A stretch of 64,000 nt of DNA. Source: Bilamarchaeum sp040758595 (lineage in GTDB: Archaea > Micrarchaeota > Micrarchaeia > Anstonellales > Bilamarchaeaceae). A program made the position numbers and the translations under genes. Within the stretch, counting starts at the first letter, position 1. Each line of letters begins with the position of its first letter. Positions 30,880-38,324 of the stretch are shown here, piece by piece. The stretch is taken from NCBI GenBank assembly GCA_040758595.1, contig JBFLVJ010000002.1:43885-107884 (forward strand), read 5' to 3'. The notes below the pieces were generated by a model. The model was not told where the DNA came from. It ran no database searches and saw only the letters and a program-made list of their open reading frames with translations.

Positions 30880-31149
30880 TCATCCCCCTCGTTTACCATA
30901 GATATTGTGCACCCACCATTTTTTGAGGAATCCGAAAGTCATGGTGGAAAGCAGGAAACCTGCCGTTGGGATAAGGGCGTTCAGGAAAGGCTGGGGTGCA
31001 CCTATGCTGATGAGTATGGCGACTGCCAGCAGATATGTGAACACGGCTATCACGAGCTTTCTCGCATTGCTGGTCTCCCAGGCCTTATCGGCCTCCACCC
31101 GCCGGTTCCGCTCCTTTATAGCTTCTATCTCATCTCTCTGGTCCGCCAT
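30880..31149 (-). CDS. Small two-helix membrane protein in the MEMO operon
   Basis: An 89-residue protein with a charged N-terminal helix (about residues 1-28, DQRDEIEAIKERNRRVEAD) and two membrane helices (about 32-50 and 57-75), ending in a basic tail (KKWWVHNIYGKRG). Its ATG directly follows the MEMO stop (TGA then ATG), so it is translated from the same mRNA. I do not recognise a family. Position suggests an accessory or anchoring role for the MEMO/AMMECR1/radical SAM set, which is inference only. Confidence 0.7.
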   Translation of the reverse strand: MADQRDEIEAIKERNRRVEADKAWETSNARKLVIAVFTYLLAVAILISIGAPQPFLNALIPTAGFLLSTMTFGFLKKWWVHNIYGKRGG

Positions 31150-31926
31150 TCAATCCGCCTCATAGAAAGCATAGCAGCCGTAGCCCACCACGCTGTCTTT
31201 CGGCCCTGCGGTGTCCCCGGAGTTCCGGTAATCCAGCAGTCTCCCTTTCCAGCCCTTCTTCCTGGCGATTTGCATCAGCATGAGTATCGGCGTTTTCCCG
31301 CAGGCGTCCCCCTTCTCCCAGAAACCGGATATGTCCAGAGCAGGCACGGTCTCGTTGGCCGCCCTGTCTATCCTCTTCGCCTGCTCATAGCTCTTGAAAT
31401 GGCTGAGGTCCGAGCTCGCTATCAGCACGGTGTCGTCGTCCAGCTCCTTCATCACCTCATCCGCGAGCTCGGCAGGGTCCACCTCTCCCGAGAGCAAAGG
31501 CCAGACCGTTATCTTATCCCCGTAAATCATCTGCAGGAACGGGAACTGCACCTCCACCGAATGCTCAGGCTCATGGGCCTTTGGGAACACGCTTATCAGC
31601 CCGCCCCCCTTGCTTTTCGTCTTCACCTTCCCCAAAGGCGTCTCCCAGAAATCATATCCCGAGTCCGCCGCTCCCGGGAACATCGCATAGTGCGAGGGCC
31701 CGACCACTATCGCTTTCTTGTAGGGGATCTTCGCGAGCGCTTTATACCCATAGGCGGCGGTCGGCCCTGAATAGATGTATCCCGCATGCGGGACCACCAG
31801 CGCCCTGAGCTTCCCGGGCAGCCTTACCTCTTTCGCGTCATCCAGGCACTTCTCAAGGAGCTCCCGCAGCTCGTCCGCATCATCCGGATAGAACGTCCCC
31901 GCGGCCGCAGGCTTGCGCACCTTCAT
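31150..31926 (-). CDS. MEMO family protein (AmmeMemoRadiSam system)
   Basis: A 258-residue MEMO-like protein related to class III extradiol dioxygenases. Conserved elements are AAAGTFYPDDADEL at the start, VVPHAGYIYSGPTAAYGYKAL, VVGPSHYAMF, HEPEHSVEVQFPFLQ and ASSDLSHF; the His residues in these motifs form the putative metal site. The ATG at 31926 overlaps the stop of the upstream radical SAM gene (ATGA), and the longer in-frame extension is therefore rejected. Human MEMO1 has been linked to copper and iron handling; the archaeal role is unknown. Confidence 0.94.
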   Translation of the reverse strand: MKVRKPAAAGTFYPDDADELRELLEKCLDDAKEVRLPGKLRALVVPHAGYIYSGPTAAYGYKALAKIPYKKAIVVGPSHYAMFPGAADSGYDFWETPLGKVKTKSKGGGLISVFPKAHEPEHSVEVQFPFLQMIYGDKITVWPLLSGEVDPAELADEVMKELDDDTVLIASSDLSHFKSYEQAKRIDRAANETVPALDISGFWEKGDACGKTPILMLMQIARKKGWKGRLLDYRNSGDTAGPKDSVVGYGCYAFYEAD

Positions 31927-33005
31927 CTCCACACCCCATTGACAGGAGTTTTGCAGAACCTGCACTTCCCGCCTTTGATATCGTCCTTCTCCACGCTGAA
32001 ATACACCCGCTTGATGAGCGGCTTGCCGCATTCCGGGTTCGGGCAATATGTCGTCTCATACTCGGAATAGCTCGCGGACACGTTTCCGCAATAGACATGC
32101 TTCAGCCCTGCCGCCAACCCTATCTCGCGAGCCCTGACCAGCGTCTCGGGCGGCGTCGGCTCCTTGTCCATGAGCTTGTACGCTGGATAGAAAGCGGTAG
32201 CATGCCAGGGCATCTCCTTGTCTATCCCTGCGAGGAACGAAGCTATGTCCTTCATCTCCTTCTCGCTGTCGTTCAGGCCCGGTATGAAGAGCGTGGTCAC
32301 TTCCACCCAGAACCCCATCTCCTTCGCGCGCCTGATGGATTCCTTCACTGGCCCGATGGACGGCACCCTGCATGTCTCCCGATAGAACCTCTCGGTGAAC
32401 GCCTTCAGGTCTATGTTGACCGCGTCTATGCTGCCTTTTATCGCATCCCAGCATTCCTTGGATTCGTAGCCGTTGGTGACATAGACGCCTTTCAGGCCTT
32501 TCTTCCTGGCGAGCTTCATGACATCGAGCGCATACTCGGTGAATATGGTCGGCTCATTATACGTGAACGATATCGACTCGCACCCGCTTCTTGCGGCCTC
32601 GTCCACCACCCGCTCGGGCGGCCACTCCTCGCAGTTCTTGATGATGCTCTCGAAGAACTTCCTCCATCTGGCAGGGTCCTTCTCCCTGGCCTCGTGCGGG
32701 GCCTGGCTGATGTCCCAGTTCTGGCAATGACCGCATTGATAATTACAGCCGAACGTCCCGATGGAGAAGCTCTTGCTCCCCGGCAGGAAATGGAAAAGCG
32801 GCTTCTTTTCTATGGGGTCGATATTGACCGCGCAGGGCCTGCCATAGACCGTGAGCTTCAGCCTGCCCTTCTCGTTCACCCTGACGCCGCACACCCCTGC
32901 CTGGCCTTCGGGTATCTTGCAGTACCAGCTGCAGGCGGTGCATTGCAGCTTCCCGTCCACCGTCCTGCTCAGCATCTTCATGGAATGGCTTCGAGCCGAG
33001 CCCAT
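31923..33005 (-). CDS. amrS: AmmeMemoRadiSam system radical SAM protein
   Basis: A 360-residue radical SAM protein of the PflA-related group. Its CxxxCxxC is CNYQCGHC (about residues 88-95). The N-terminal QCTACSWYCKIPEGQAGVCGVR, the GTFGCN lead-in, SISFTYNEPTIF and GLNDSEKEMKDI identify the AmmeMemoRadiSam radical SAM family. A C-terminal zinc-ribbon-like CPNPECGKP...CRFCKTP completes it. It heads the operon with MEMO, the two-helix protein and AMMECR1. A TATA-like tttttaag about 30 bases upstream suggests a leaderless start at 33005. Substrate unknown. Confidence 0.93.
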   Translation of the reverse strand: MGSARSHSMKMLSRTVDGKLQCTACSWYCKIPEGQAGVCGVRVNEKGRLKLTVYGRPCAVNIDPIEKKPLFHFLPGSKSFSIGTFGCNYQCGHCQNWDISQAPHEAREKDPARWRKFFESIIKNCEEWPPERVVDEAARSGCESISFTYNEPTIFTEYALDVMKLARKKGLKGVYVTNGYESKECWDAIKGSIDAVNIDLKAFTERFYRETCRVPSIGPVKESIRRAKEMGFWVEVTTLFIPGLNDSEKEMKDIASFLAGIDKEMPWHATAFYPAYKLMDKEPTPPETLVRAREIGLAAGLKHVYCGNVSASYSEYETTYCPNPECGKPLIKRVYFSVEKDDIKGGKCRFCKTPVNGVWR

Positions 33006-33053
33006 ATAAGTCTTTCCGGGCTTCTTACGCCCTTAAAAACCTAACGACTCATA

Positions 33054-33073
33054 CTAACTAGGTTTCTAGTTAG
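33054..33073. promoter_or_regulatory. Perfect palindrome at the L10e promoter/start
   Basis: CTAACTAG-GTTT-CTAGTTAG, an 8-bp perfect stem with a 4-base loop, ends 15 bases before the L10e ATG and about 25 bases after a TATA-like ttaaaaac at about 33033. It straddles the predicted transcription start, so it could be an operator or a 5' leader hairpin. Its 8-4-8 shape also matches the other short palindromes in the window. Confidence 0.5.
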
Positions 33074-33088
33074 ATATCGGTGATTTTA

Positions 33089-33622
33089 ATGGGTATCAGA
33101 CCTGCAAAAGCCATCAGGGATGCTGACAAAGTGGCCTGGACACGGTTCTCCAGGAGCAGACCGCGCAAGTCCTTCATAAAGGCCATGCCGCATGCCAACC
33201 TCCACCAGTACAGGATGGGCGCCATGAAGCCGGACTTCGACCTGGAAGTGAGCCTGGTCAGCGACGAGCCGGTCATAATCCGCGACAACGCCATCGAGAG
33301 CGCGAGGCAGAGCTCCAACAAGTATCTGGAGTCCGTTGCCCCGGGCAACTACTACTTCGTGGTCAGGGTCTATCCCCACCACGTCATCAGGGAGAACAAG
33401 ATGATAGCAGGAGCCGGCGCGGACCGTCTCCAGAAGGGCATGCGCAGGGCTTTCGGAAGGCCGACCGGAAAGGCCGCGAGGCTCAAGAAGGGCAGCAAGC
33501 TCTTCACGGTCTACACCTACAAGGCCAACGCTCCGCACCTCAAGAAAGCATTCGAGCGGGCGGTGCGCAAGCTCTCCGGCAAGTTCCGTGTGGTGGAGCA
33601 GGGCCAACAGCCGGCCGCGTGA
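33089..33622 (+). CDS. rpl10e: 50S ribosomal protein L10e (uL16)
   Basis: A 177-residue L10e from the ATG at 33089 (MGIRPAKAIRDADK). It is the archaeal/eukaryal L16 equivalent and binds near the peptidyl-transferase centre and the central protuberance. Conserved are RSRPRKSFIKAMPH, the DNAIESARQSSNKYLE segment, YYFVVRVYPHHVIRENKMIAGAGADRLQKGMRRAFGRP and the basic C-terminal domain. Length is normal. It diverges from the AmrS operon and is followed by a GAAACCC inverted array. Confidence 0.96.
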   Translation: MGIRPAKAIRDADKVAWTRFSRSRPRKSFIKAMPHANLHQYRMGAMKPDFDLEVSLVSDEPVIIRDNAIESARQSSNKYLESVAPGNYYFVVRVYPHHVIRENKMIAGAGADRLQKGMRRAFGRPTGKAARLKKGSKLFTVYTYKANAPHLKKAFERAVRKLSGKFRVVEQGQQPAA

Positions 33623-33630
33623 GGGTTGCT

Positions 33631-33696
33631 TGTTCCGGGTTCTGGGTTTCGTGTTTTGTCCAAAACCCAAGACCGGAAACTGGAAACCCGAAACCA
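33631..33696. repeat. GAAACCC inverted array after L10e
   Basis: Left arm reads on the minus strand as GAAACCC, AGAACCC, GGAAC. Right arm reads on the plus strand as AAAACCC, AAGACCG, GAAACTG, GAAACCC, GAAACCA. The junction, GTCC next to AAAACCC, is also seen at 3787. The best preserved example of the paired arrangement. Confidence 0.8.
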
Positions 33697-33837
33697 CTGG
33701 CGTCTGTTCGGTATGGCTGCGCTTTCTGGCGCTTCTGGCCGCCGAAGGCGCTTCCTGAATTTTGGCTTTTTGTGTTTTCTTGTGGTCATATCTTTATAAA
33801 CTTTGCCTTGCTATATTACTACGGGTGAGGTGAGTTT

Positions 33838-35787
33838 TTGGTAGAGGATAGGATCACAGTCGACGAACCGCTGATCAGCACTGATGTGGACAGCCTTATC
33901 AGGACCATCGCAGAGAAGAAGAAGGTCCAGCTCGAAGATCTGAGGCGCGAGTGCAGGATAGACAAGAAGACCATGGACAAGTGGATCGCCGTCCTGGAGG
34001 ACGAAGGATACATAGACGTCAAGTACGGCCTCGGCGGCACCAGCATCATCTGGCGCTCGGTCTCTGGAGGCGTCCAGTCCTCTGTAGAGGCCCCGGAGAG
34101 GGCCCCGATGTCCTCTCTCAGGCCAACGCGCATGGTCCCGGAAGCGCGCGTTCCAGAGGGGACGGCCGAGGAGGCTGTTTCGGATGCGGATGAGCCAGCT
34201 GACCGGGAGAGCGGGTCCGAGGAAAAAAGCCTCGCCCACCAGAACCCCGAATTCACATCAGCCGAGCCTCTTGAAGAGATCACCGCGGCTCCAGAGGAGC
34301 CCGAAGAGCTTTTGAGCAGGTACCTCGCCAAGAAGCGCGATGGGGCCGAAGACATAGATTCATTGAAATCCAGCATATTGACAAGCATGGATGATTCATC
34401 CAAGCAGGCTGAAGCCGAAATCGTCCCGGATGCGGACGAGGAGGACGCGAAGCCCGAGGATGAAGGGCCGGCGCTGGAGATCCTGGACGAAGGGGATTCC
34501 GGAGATGAAGAAGTATCCGGCGAAGAGACCTCAGACGACAAGGCAGAGCTGACGTTCCCGCCCGAAAAGCCTGAGGATAAGCATGAAGAGATGCCGACCA
34601 TAAGGCCGACAAGGGCCAGGCCCCCGAGCATCGATGTGCGCGAATTCATGTCCGGCTATCTGGACGAGATAAACAAAGAGAAGAACACCATCGAGCGCCT
34701 CAAGAAGGAGAAAGAGGAGCTCTACCGCGACCGTGTCGCGGCCATGGAGGGCCGCATGCAGGCCGACGTGGTGGTGCTGACCGAGAAGGTCGTAGAAGCC
34801 CAGAGCAGGCTGGCCGACCTGAAGGAGCACGTCCTTGAGCTGCCGGACAAGGTGGATGAATTGGACCGGCTCCAGAAGCAGATGGAAGCCCTGCGCGCCG
34901 AGGGCAGGGACGCTCTCGAGAGGACCCGCGAGAACGCGGATGATTTCCTCTCCCGCCTGCAGGATTCCAAATCAGAGGTGGAGGAGAAACTATCCCAGGC
35001 GGGCCTTGACCTGGATTCATACTCGGGCAAGATGAAGGAGCTGGAGAGGCTCAATTCATCGCTTGATAGCCGCTCGGTGAAGCTCAAATCCGCCCTGGAC
35101 TCAGCCAAGTCCCAGGCCGAGGAGCTGAACGGCGCGATAGCAGCGCTCACTTCGGAGCTTGAGGCCATGGAGAAGGCGAAGGCCGAGATATCCCAGACCG
35201 TGGAGACGGCGCGTGCGAGCGTGGCCGAGCGCGGCTCCGAGCTGGAATCCCTCCAGCAGGAAATCGAGGGCATCGAGCGCATGGAGCATTGGGTGCAGGA
35301 GTATGTGCGCGATTACGAGCAGAAGATAGGGGAGGTGGAGAACTATGTCTCCAAAAGCGATGACGAGATGGCCGAGCTGAAGGAGGCCGCCGAATCGCTC
35401 TACCTCAAGAAATATCTGGGCGAATTGGAGAGCATGACCGAGGCCTACCAGGCCGAGCTCGAGGATGCGGTCTCCCAAGAGGCTTCTATCGAACAGAAGA
35501 TAGCAGAATCCCGCGACCGTATAACCGAGCTGGTCAAGGAGAGCCAGGAGATGATCCGCAAGGTGAGGGAGGATTCGCCCGATGCCGGCGAGAAGGAGTT
35601 CGGCATCCTTGTGGCCAAGGCCAAGGCTAAGACGGCCATGACCCGCCGCCTGGTGGAGGAGAAGCAGAACGAGCGCAGGAATCTGGCAACGGAGTCCGAC
35701 CATACGAGCAAGAGCGCGAAGATCAGGCCCTCCCAGAGAAAGCCGCTCAGGAAGAAGAGCGCGGCCGCCAAGAAGAAGAGGAAATGA
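33838..35787 (+). CDS. Winged-helix plus long coiled-coil protein
   Basis: A 649-residue acidic protein starting at TTG (33838) with GAGGTGA about 6 bases before it. Residues about 1-70 look like a winged helix (LIRTIAEKKKVQLEDLRREC, MDKWIAVLEDEGYIDVKYG). A Glu/Pro/Ser-rich linker follows to about residue 260. From about 270 to 600 it is almost continuous coiled coil with SMC/septation-like heptads. The tail is very basic (RPSQRKPLRKKSAAAKKKRK). No Walker motifs, so it is not an SMC. It could be a DNA-binding structural or chromosome-organising protein. The downstream lipoprotein gene begins 4 bases after its stop. Confidence 0.75.
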   Translation: MVEDRITVDEPLISTDVDSLIRTIAEKKKVQLEDLRRECRIDKKTMDKWIAVLEDEGYIDVKYGLGGTSIIWRSVSGGVQSSVEAPERAPMSSLRPTRMVPEARVPEGTAEEAVSDADEPADRESGSEEKSLAHQNPEFTSAEPLEEITAAPEEPEELLSRYLAKKRDGAEDIDSLKSSILTSMDDSSKQAEAEIVPDADEEDAKPEDEGPALEILDEGDSGDEEVSGEETSDDKAELTFPPEKPEDKHEEMPTIRPTRARPPSIDVREFMSGYLDEINKEKNTIERLKKEKEELYRDRVAAMEGRMQADVVVLTEKVVEAQSRLADLKEHVLELPDKVDELDRLQKQMEALRAEGRDALERTRENADDFLSRLQDSKSEVEEKLSQAGLDLDSYSGKMKELERLNSSLDSRSVKLKSALDSAKSQAEELNGAIAALTSELEAMEKAKAEISQTVETARASVAERGSELESLQQEIEGIERMEHWVQEYVRDYEQKIGEVENYVSKSDDEMAELKEAAESLYLKKYLGELESMTEAYQAELEDAVSQEASIEQKIAESRDRITELVKESQEMIRKVREDSPDAGEKEFGILVAKAKAKTAMTRRLVEEKQNERRNLATESDHTSKSAKIRPSQRKPLRKKSAAAKKKRK

Positions 35788-35791
35788 GCGC

Positions 35792-36550
35792 ATGAGGCGG
35801 CGTCCCTTGCATCCTTCCATTTCACCAACGGGCGCTCTAGCATCCTTAGCGCTTTCGGCAGGCTTGGCGATATCCTGCGGCAAAAGCGAGGCGCCTGCCA
35901 AAAAACCGAGAGCGTTCGAGGCGCCTAAGGATTCAATGGTGGCAGGTCCTGAAGCCGCAATCAAGAGGAGCGACGTGCCCAAGATCGAGAGCAGGATCAT
36001 AAAAGCCGGAGACTACATGCTCTACCGGAATGTCCTCGGGGATGGGACCGATTCACAGCTCGACGTCTTCCGGGTCCTCGATTCCGGAGTGGAATTCAAG
36101 GTCGGGGGAGACTTCGCGGCCGAGCGTCCGGATAGGGTGCTGTTCGTGAAATACGGCGAGCGGAAGGAAGCGGCGACGTTCCTGCTGGAGGCGGATACGG
36201 AAGTGCGCAAAGGCAAGCAGGCCGGAGCGGCAGAGCTCATCCTCACCTATTTGCCCAAGGACAAGCGAGATGTCTGTTTCAGGAAGGGCTCCAAGACGCT
36301 CAAGAGCGGGGAGCATCTCTTCAAGGACAGCCTCCTCTTCAGCAGGAGAAGCCGCAATTCGCTCAAGCTGGTGCGCGCCAATCTATGGGGCGTGGAGCTG
36401 GAATGGGACGGGAAAGAGAAGCACACCTGGATAAAGTTCGGCAAGAGAAGGAGTTATGGCGAGAACCTGCTGACCGTCACTATAACGCCCAGATACGGGG
36501 GAACGCCAGGCAGCGCGGCATTTGATACCATCTATCCCGTCCTCGAATAG
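35792..36550 (+). CDS. Putative lipoprotein of unknown function
   Basis: A 252-residue protein with an N-terminal hydrophobic segment and a lipobox-like LAISC (about residues 25-29), after an unusually basic start (MRRRPLHP). The mature part is charged and strand-rich (DYMLYRNVL, VEFKVGGDFA, DRVLFVKYGE, WGVELEWDGKEKHTWIKFG, LTVTITPRYG), suggesting a beta-sandwich exported domain. No family recognised. Located 4 bases after the coiled-coil gene and convergent with the next gene. Confidence 0.62.
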   Translation: MRRRPLHPSISPTGALASLALSAGLAISCGKSEAPAKKPRAFEAPKDSMVAGPEAAIKRSDVPKIESRIIKAGDYMLYRNVLGDGTDSQLDVFRVLDSGVEFKVGGDFAAERPDRVLFVKYGERKEAATFLLEADTEVRKGKQAGAAELILTYLPKDKRDVCFRKGSKTLKSGEHLFKDSLLFSRRSRNSLKLVRANLWGVELEWDGKEKHTWIKFGKRRSYGENLLTVTITPRYGGTPGSAAFDTIYPVLE

Positions 36551-36553
36551 ATG

Positions 36554-37150
36554 CTAGAGCCTCAGCTGCTCTCTCTTTTCGCTCCTGCTACGCGCATCAT
36601 CCACCATGGCCAGCCAGGAATCCCCTATCTTCATGAAATAGTTGCCGAAAGTCTTGGAGAGCGATATCCGCATGGGCCTGAATTTCCGTTTGCTCTCCAC
36701 GGCCACCACGGTGTCCCGCTCGACCTTGACCATCCCGACCCGCTTCAGCCTGGGCAGGACGCGGTTGTAGAATGTCGCCTTGGAGACCTCGTTCTCCCGC
36801 ACATAAGCCGCTATCTCCTCGCCTGACACCTGCGTCTTTCCTGAAAGCAGGTTCAGGAAGCCAAGCGCTATCTCATAGTATCTCGGCTGGTACTTCTTGG
36901 AGAATATGAAATTGGTCAATTCCTCGACGTTCCAGGGGTTCCTGGTGAGGTTCTCGTTCCGATCCTGGAATGAGCGCAGCTCGTCGCTGTCATGCCGGGG
37001 GAGATAGATCGATTCGGAGGACGGCACTCCCCGGGAGGAGATGAGTTTCGGGTTCTGGGTCTCGTGTTTCGGGTCTTGTCTCTCGGGTTCCGTATCATCG
37101 GTCTCCTGTTCCCGGTTCCCGGCCGCCGGTTCTGTGTCCTGCTCGCTCAT
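36554..37150 (-). CDS. Winged-helix regulator with a repeat-encoded N-terminal tail
   Basis: A 198-residue protein. Residues about 85-160 form a winged helix (YYEIALGFLNLLSG, SGEEIAAYVRENEVSKATFYNRVLPRLKRVGMVKVERD), typical of archaeal transcription regulators. The first about 40 residues are hydrophilic and low-complexity (GNREQETDDTEP, RQDPKHETQNPK) and are encoded by a GAAACCC array. Target genes are unknown. It is near two small same-strand genes that may share an operon, and convergent with the lipoprotein gene. Confidence 0.78.
   Translation of the reverse strand: MSEQDTEPAAGNREQETDDTEPERQDPKHETQNPKLISSRGVPSSESIYLPRHDSDELRSFQDRNENLTRNPWNVEELTNFIFSKKYQPRYYEIALGFLNLLSGKTQVSGEEIAAYVRENEVSKATFYNRVLPRLKRVGMVKVERDTVVAVESKRKFRPMRISLSKTFGNYFMKIGDSWLAMVDDARSRSEKREQLRL
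37044..37130 (-). repeat. GAAACCC array encoding the N-terminus of the winged-helix gene
   Basis: On the coding strand units such as GGAACCG, GGAACAG, GAGACCG, GGAACCC, AAGACCC, GAAACAC, GAGACCC, AGAACCC and GAAACTC run with few breaks. The product is a tail with the ETxNPK-type rhythm. Confidence 0.75.
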
Positions 37151-37198
37151 GCTGGGAAATAGCGAAGAATGAATAAAAGGTTTACCGTCACGGTGGAG

Positions 37199-37510
37199 CT
37201 ATTCGCCGAAGATAGAGCCGAGCCCGCCCTCGGCGGCCTCCTCTTCCTGCCGTATCTTCTCCGCGATCCTCTTCTCGACATCTGCAGGGGCGGGCTTGGC
37301 GACGTCCTTCAGCCTCTCATCCGCTTTCTTGATGAAGTCGTCCGCGGCCTTGATGTAGATATACGTCTTGGTCTTGTCCTCTTCCAGGACTCCCCCGTCC
37401 TTCACCTTGTAGCCCACCCGGGCGAAGCTGTCGTCAGCGTAGGGGTCGGCCTCCAGTATCTTGGTCAGCTCTGCCTTCTTTCCGGATTCGCATTCGTACA
37501 CCCGTATCAT
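37199..37510 (-). CDS. Small charged protein of unknown function
   Basis: A 103-residue soluble protein. The N-terminal half is alpha/beta (MIRVYECESGKKAELTKILE, KTYIYIKAADDFIKKADERL) and the C-terminal part is a charged helix ending GGLGSIFGE. It overlaps the upstream membrane protein gene by four bases (ATGA), so the two are probably co-translated. I do not recognise the family. Confidence 0.66.
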   Translation of the reverse strand: MIRVYECESGKKAELTKILEADPYADDSFARVGYKVKDGGVLEEDKTKTYIYIKAADDFIKKADERLKDVAKPAPADVEKRIAEKIRQEEEAAEGGLGSIFGE

Positions 37511-38250
37511 TCTTCCTCTCCCTCCTTGAGCTTGAGCGAATCCTCCATCATGACCGCCATGGCCGCATAGAGCAGCGGGTAAGCGAAGAATATGGTCACG
37601 AACTGGACGAACGGTATGAAGTTCAGGGCCCAGACGATGGCGAACATCACATACATGCCGATGAAGAAGATGTGCTTCCTGCGCATGAACTCGAATGCAT
37701 GCTTCATGGCGGCATAGGTGCCCATGTTGAAGGCTCCCGCAGCGATGAACGCAGGGGTGAAGAGCATGTGGACCACGAAGGTCACCGAGAGCACGTACAT
37801 CCAGAGGAGCAGATCCATGTACTGGACTCCGTCCAGCATGTAGAGATACAGGCCGATGGCCGGCCCGGCCAATAGCAGCCAGAACAGGTCGCGCACCAGC
37901 ATGATGCCGAACATCTCCACGCTCTTCTCCAAGACATACGTGTAGAACTTGGTGAGGCTGGTCTTCTCATCCCAGACCGCCGAGCGGTAGGCCTTCGCAA
38001 GCGCCGCGTTCAGGCCGTTGGTGAAGAACACGAACACCAGGCCTATGACGCCGAATATGGCCATGGTCGGGAGCGAGTCCAGTTCCAGCGCCCGATCGAA
38101 CATCGAGAGCACCATGAAATAGGCTAGCAGCACCCCGACCGCCGCGAAGAAGAACGCGAGCAGCAGGATAATGTACATCAGGGAACTCCACACGAACAGG
38201 AACGGCTTCTTCGAATAGCTGTTGAACGCTTTCGTTATGCTCTCTATCAA
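37507..38250 (-). CDS. Six-helix membrane protein
   Basis: A 247-residue integral membrane protein with about six helices. The pattern of an amphipathic N-terminus (MIESITKAFNSYSKKPFLF) followed by paired helices, with conserved-looking loops (NGLNAALAKAYRSAVWDEKTSLTKFY), resembles DUF4013/DUF7847-type archaeal membrane proteins of unknown role. It is followed by a small soluble protein gene overlapping by four bases. It diverges from ppcA. Confidence 0.72.
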   Translation of the reverse strand: MIESITKAFNSYSKKPFLFVWSSLMYIILLLAFFFAAVGVLLAYFMVLSMFDRALELDSLPTMAIFGVIGLVFVFFTNGLNAALAKAYRSAVWDEKTSLTKFYTYVLEKSVEMFGIMLVRDLFWLLLAGPAIGLYLYMLDGVQYMDLLLWMYVLSVTFVVHMLFTPAFIAAGAFNMGTYAAMKHAFEFMRRKHIFFIGMYVMFAIVWALNFIPFVQFVTIFFAYPLLYAAMAVMMEDSLKLKEGEEE

Positions 38251-38284
38251 GACGCCTCACCTTTCGATAGCTCTAACAAGGCAA

Positions 38285-38294
38285 ATTATTTAAA
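38285..38294 (+). promoter_or_regulatory. TATA box of ppcA
   Basis: ttatttaaac at 38285-38294 lies about 35 bases before the ATG at 38325, giving a very short leader. Confidence 0.5.
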
Positions 38295-38324
38295 CTACGC
38301 TTCCGTTTGAGAATCAGGGATATC

